Shown here: positions 33,660 to 35,611 of the stretch, piece by piece | How the letters are laid out: every line of letters begins with the position of its first letter | Position numbering within the stretch: the first letter of the stretch is position 1 | Assembly (NCBI GenBank): GCA_014376645.1 | Contig: JACMRD010000229.1 | Coordinates: 1 to 35,611, forward strand | Length of the DNA stretch: 35,611 nt | Reading direction: 5' to 3' | Source of the DNA: Herminiimonas sp. | GTDB lineage: Bacteria; Pseudomonadota; Gammaproteobacteria; Burkholderiales; Burkholderiaceae_D | Translations under genes and position numbers: made by a program | Notes under the pieces: model-generated | The model's input: the letters and a program-made list of their open reading frames with translations, nothing else | Told to the model about the DNA's origin: nothing | Database searches by the model: none

Positions 33660-34526
33660 TTATTTTTTCTTTAACTGTGTTGGAAAACCGTCGCCGTCAT
33701 GCCATTCCTTGAGGCCGTTGACCCAGGATTTTGCGGGTAATCTGGTCGCGGCCGCAATGTCGGCGGCGCGTGCGTGCAGCAGCGCGAAGTCGAGCGCCTG
33801 CGGCTTGGCGAAGGCCAGGGCGATCACGTTCCCGTCATGTACCTCGGGCAGGCAGATGATCTCGGGGAAGGCATGCCGCATCGCCTTCAGGTTCTTGACG
33901 TAGCTCGGATGGTCGCCGAACAGGTTGATCGTCATGACGCCGCCGGGTGTCAGGCAACCGGCGCAGGCGGCATAGAATTCGGGTGTGTCCAGCACCGGGC
34001 CGCGCGCGGTCGCGTCGTACAGGTCGACCTGCAGGATGTCGACGCTGCGGCGATTCTCTGGCGCGGTGACGAAGTCCATCGCATCCATCTCGAGCACCTG
34101 CAACCGGTCGTCGTTGGCCGGCAGCTTGAACATCGATTCGCAGATCTGCACCACCGAGGGATTGAGTTCGATCGCGGTGACCAGCGCGTCGGGAAACTGG
34201 CGATAGCAGAATTTCGTCAGCGCCGCCGTGCCCAGCCCAAGCTGCACGATGTGCTGTGGCGCGTCCGCAAACAGCATCCACGCCATCATCTGCTGCGCGT
34301 ATTCGAGTTCGAGCCAGTCCGGTTTTCGCAGCCGCATCGCGCCTTGCACCCACTCGGTACCGAAATGCAGATAGCGCACGCCATCCATTTCCGACAGCGT
34401 GACCGGTGCGAATCTGGGTTTGCGCGGGGGCTTGGCGACGGGTGCGTCGTCGGCGTCGTGCCGGTTGCGGCCAGGTCCGGTCTTGCGGTTGGCTTGCGCC
34501 TCGATGGATTTGCGTTTGATGAGCAT
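33660..34526 (-). CDS. Spermidine synthase-like protein (SAM-binding fold)
   Basis: A 288-residue protein with a Rossmann methyltransferase fold of the polyamine synthase family. The nucleotide-binding segment is VQLGLGTAALTKF (about 94-106), an acidic ribose ligand follows in AIELNPSVV (E120), and DILQVDLYDATARGP (163-177) corresponds to the D-x-x-D-P aminopropyltransferase loop, with both Asp kept but Pro replaced by Ala. Instead of the full N-terminal beta domain of SpeE it has a basic, disordered-looking stretch (1-40) and a short segment. It may be a true aminopropyltransferase with altered specificity or a methyltransferase-like relative. It lies about 115 nt upstream of the GspE-like gene on the same strand. 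The ribosome binding site is weak. Confidence 0.8.
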   Translation of the reverse strand: MLIKRKSIEAQANRKTGPGRNRHDADDAPVAKPPRKPRFAPVTLSEMDGVRYLHFGTEWVQGAMRLRKPDWLELEYAQQMMAWMLFADAPQHIVQLGLGTAALTKFCYRQFPDALVTAIELNPSVVQICESMFKLPANDDRLQVLEMDAMDFVTAPENRRSVDILQVDLYDATARGPVLDTPEFYAACAGCLTPGGVMTINLFGDHPSYVKNLKAMRHAFPEIICLPEVHDGNVIALAFAKPQALDFALLHARAADIAAATRLPAKSWVNGLKEWHDGDGFPTQLKKK

Positions 34527-34666
34527 GCGAGCATCTTACCGGAGGGGTGGGGTGCATGTGGCATTCGTGCCGGTAGTGACCGGCGCATTTATACTTTGCT
34601 GCGGCGAACTGGTCCGGATGCTGATTGCGCCACGCTTGCATCGACCAAAAAACAAAAAGGAAAGAC

Positions 34667-35611
34667 ATGAAAATTGCGATCCTAGGCGCCGGCTCCATCG
34701 GCTGCTACATCGGTGGCGCGCTGCTTGCCGCCGGCACCGACGTGATCCTGATCGGTCGGTCCCGGATGCAGCAGAGGCTGCGCGACTTCGGCCTGATTCT
34801 GACCGATTCAAGTGCCGAGCGGGTGGTGCATCCGCCGGGCAGCGTGCCCTTCACCGACGATCCTGCCGCGCTTTCCGGAGCCGGTCTGATCCTGGTGAGC
34901 GTCAAGAGCGCCGATACCGATGCGGCGGCGGCCCTGATCGCGGCGCACGCGGGATCAGGAGCGCTGGTGGTCAGCCTGCAGAATGGCGTCGGCAATGTCA
35001 CCCGCCTTCGCGCCGCCCTGCCGCAGCACACGGTACTGGCCGGGATGGTACCGTTCAACGTCGTCCAGCTCGACGGTGGCCGGCTGCATCGCGGCACCGC
35101 CGGCGAAGTGATGGTCGAGACGGCGGCAGCGCTCGCGCCCTGGTTGCCGCTGTTCGCGGCGGCGCGCATGCCATTGATCCAGCAGGCCGATTTCGAATCG
35201 ATCCAGTGGGGCAAGCTGCTCATCAACCTGAACAATGCGATCAATGCCTTGTCCGGCGTGCCGCTGAAGACGCAGTTTTCGCAGCGCGGTTATCGGCGAT
35301 GCCTCGCTGCGCTGATCGACGAAGGGCGGGCGGTGCTGGAGGCGGCCGGCATCCATCCGGCCAAGGTGGTCAAGCTCGGTCCGCGCATGCTGCCGCTGGT
35401 GCTGCGCTTGCCGAACGCACTCTTTGCCCGGGTCGCCGCACCGATGCTGCGGATCGATCCGGAAGCGCGGTCTTCGATGTGGGAAGACCTGGAAGCCGGC
35501 CGGCGCACCGAAGTCGATTATCTGAACGGCGCAATCGTCACCCTGGCAGCAACGATCGGCCGCAGTGCGCCATGCAATGCACGCATCGTGGCACTGGTGC
35601 GCGCGGCGGAG
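34667..35611 (+). CDS. panE: 2-Dehydropantoate 2-reductase, cut at the window end
   Basis: At least 315 codons with no stop before the right edge. Reads MKIAILGAGSIGCYIGGALL, with the NADP motif GAGSIG at 7-12, then LVSVKSADTD and VVSLQNGVGN, all typical of ketopantoate reductase. The catalytic lysine is K183 in WGKLLINLNNAINALSG, and SSMWEDLEAGRRTEVDYLNG carries the conserved Glu and substrate-binding residues. It reduces ketopantoate to pantoate in CoA synthesis; close homologues act on other 2-oxo acids, so the symbol is probable rather than certain. AAGGAAAG upstream supports the ATG. The 140 nt between it and the divergent spermidine-synthase-like gene shows nothing notable. Confidence 0.9.
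   Translation, partial: MKIAILGAGSIGCYIGGALLAAGTDVILIGRSRMQQRLRDFGLILTDSSAERVVHPPGSVPFTDDPAALSGAGLILVSVKSADTDAAAALIAAHAGSGALVVSLQNGVGNVTRLRAALPQHTVLAGMVPFNVVQLDGGRLHRGTAGEVMVETAAALAPWLPLFAAARMPLIQQADFESIQWGKLLINLNNAINALSGVPLKTQFSQRGYRRCLAALIDEGRAVLEAAGIHPAKVVKLGPRMLPLVLRLPNALFARVAAPMLRIDPEARSSMWEDLEAGRRTEVDYLNGAIVTLAATIGRSAPCNARIVALVRAAE

Overview
The window looks like chromosomal DNA of a betaproteobacterium of the order Burkholderiales, probably Oxalobacteraceae (Herbaspirillum/Noviherbaspirillum/Collimonas relatives). This is inferred from gene content: a pyruvate dehydrogenase operon whose E3 carries its own lipoyl domain, a proteasome-like protease of the type known from betaproteobacteria, a small Trp-rich membrane protein, and holC followed by a short conserved ORF. 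Most genes are GC-rich housekeeping genes. No tRNA, rRNA, CRISPR array, insertion sequence or phage gene was seen.

Layout. 1-1622: a DG-repeat protein of unknown function with lower G+C. 1756-5836 (minus): a tight cluster lysR - lgt - crotonase - malonyl-CoA synthetase-like gene. 5939-7612: ilvD, divergent from lysR. 7737-8418: a small Trp-rich protein and a cytochrome c. 8747-11413: an 888-residue repeat protein that resembles type III secretion translocators of the HrpF/NolX/HrpK kind, again with lower G+C and closed by a strong terminator. 11512-14780: a LivK-type binding protein, an Lrp/AsnC regulator and a D-amino acid dehydrogenase. 14942-19485 (minus): folD - prlC - DUF4124/glutaredoxin-like gene - holC - short ORF. 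19828-26595: the pyruvate dehydrogenase operon aceE - aceF - proteasome-like Ntn hydrolase - lpd, with a clear promoter and terminator. 26799-28186 (minus): an acetylornithine-aminotransferase-like gene behind a leader holding a promoter, an Arg-rich short ORF and an intrinsic terminator. 28314-31764: a ferredoxin-reductase-type flavoprotein divergent from an SDR - FAD oxidoreductase - small protein group. 31753-34526 (minus): a GspE/PilB-type ATPase and a spermidine-synthase-like protein. 34667 to the end: panE, cut by the window edge.

The points most worth a second look are: the orphan HrpF-like protein with four N-terminal repeats and a duplicated hydrophobic module; the DG-repeat protein; the proteasome homologue inside the pdh operon, started by GTG right behind a 9-bp minisatellite; and the possible transcription attenuator (or small RNA) in front of the argD-like gene. 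Functions are assigned from recognisable motifs and family knowledge; no database search was possible.
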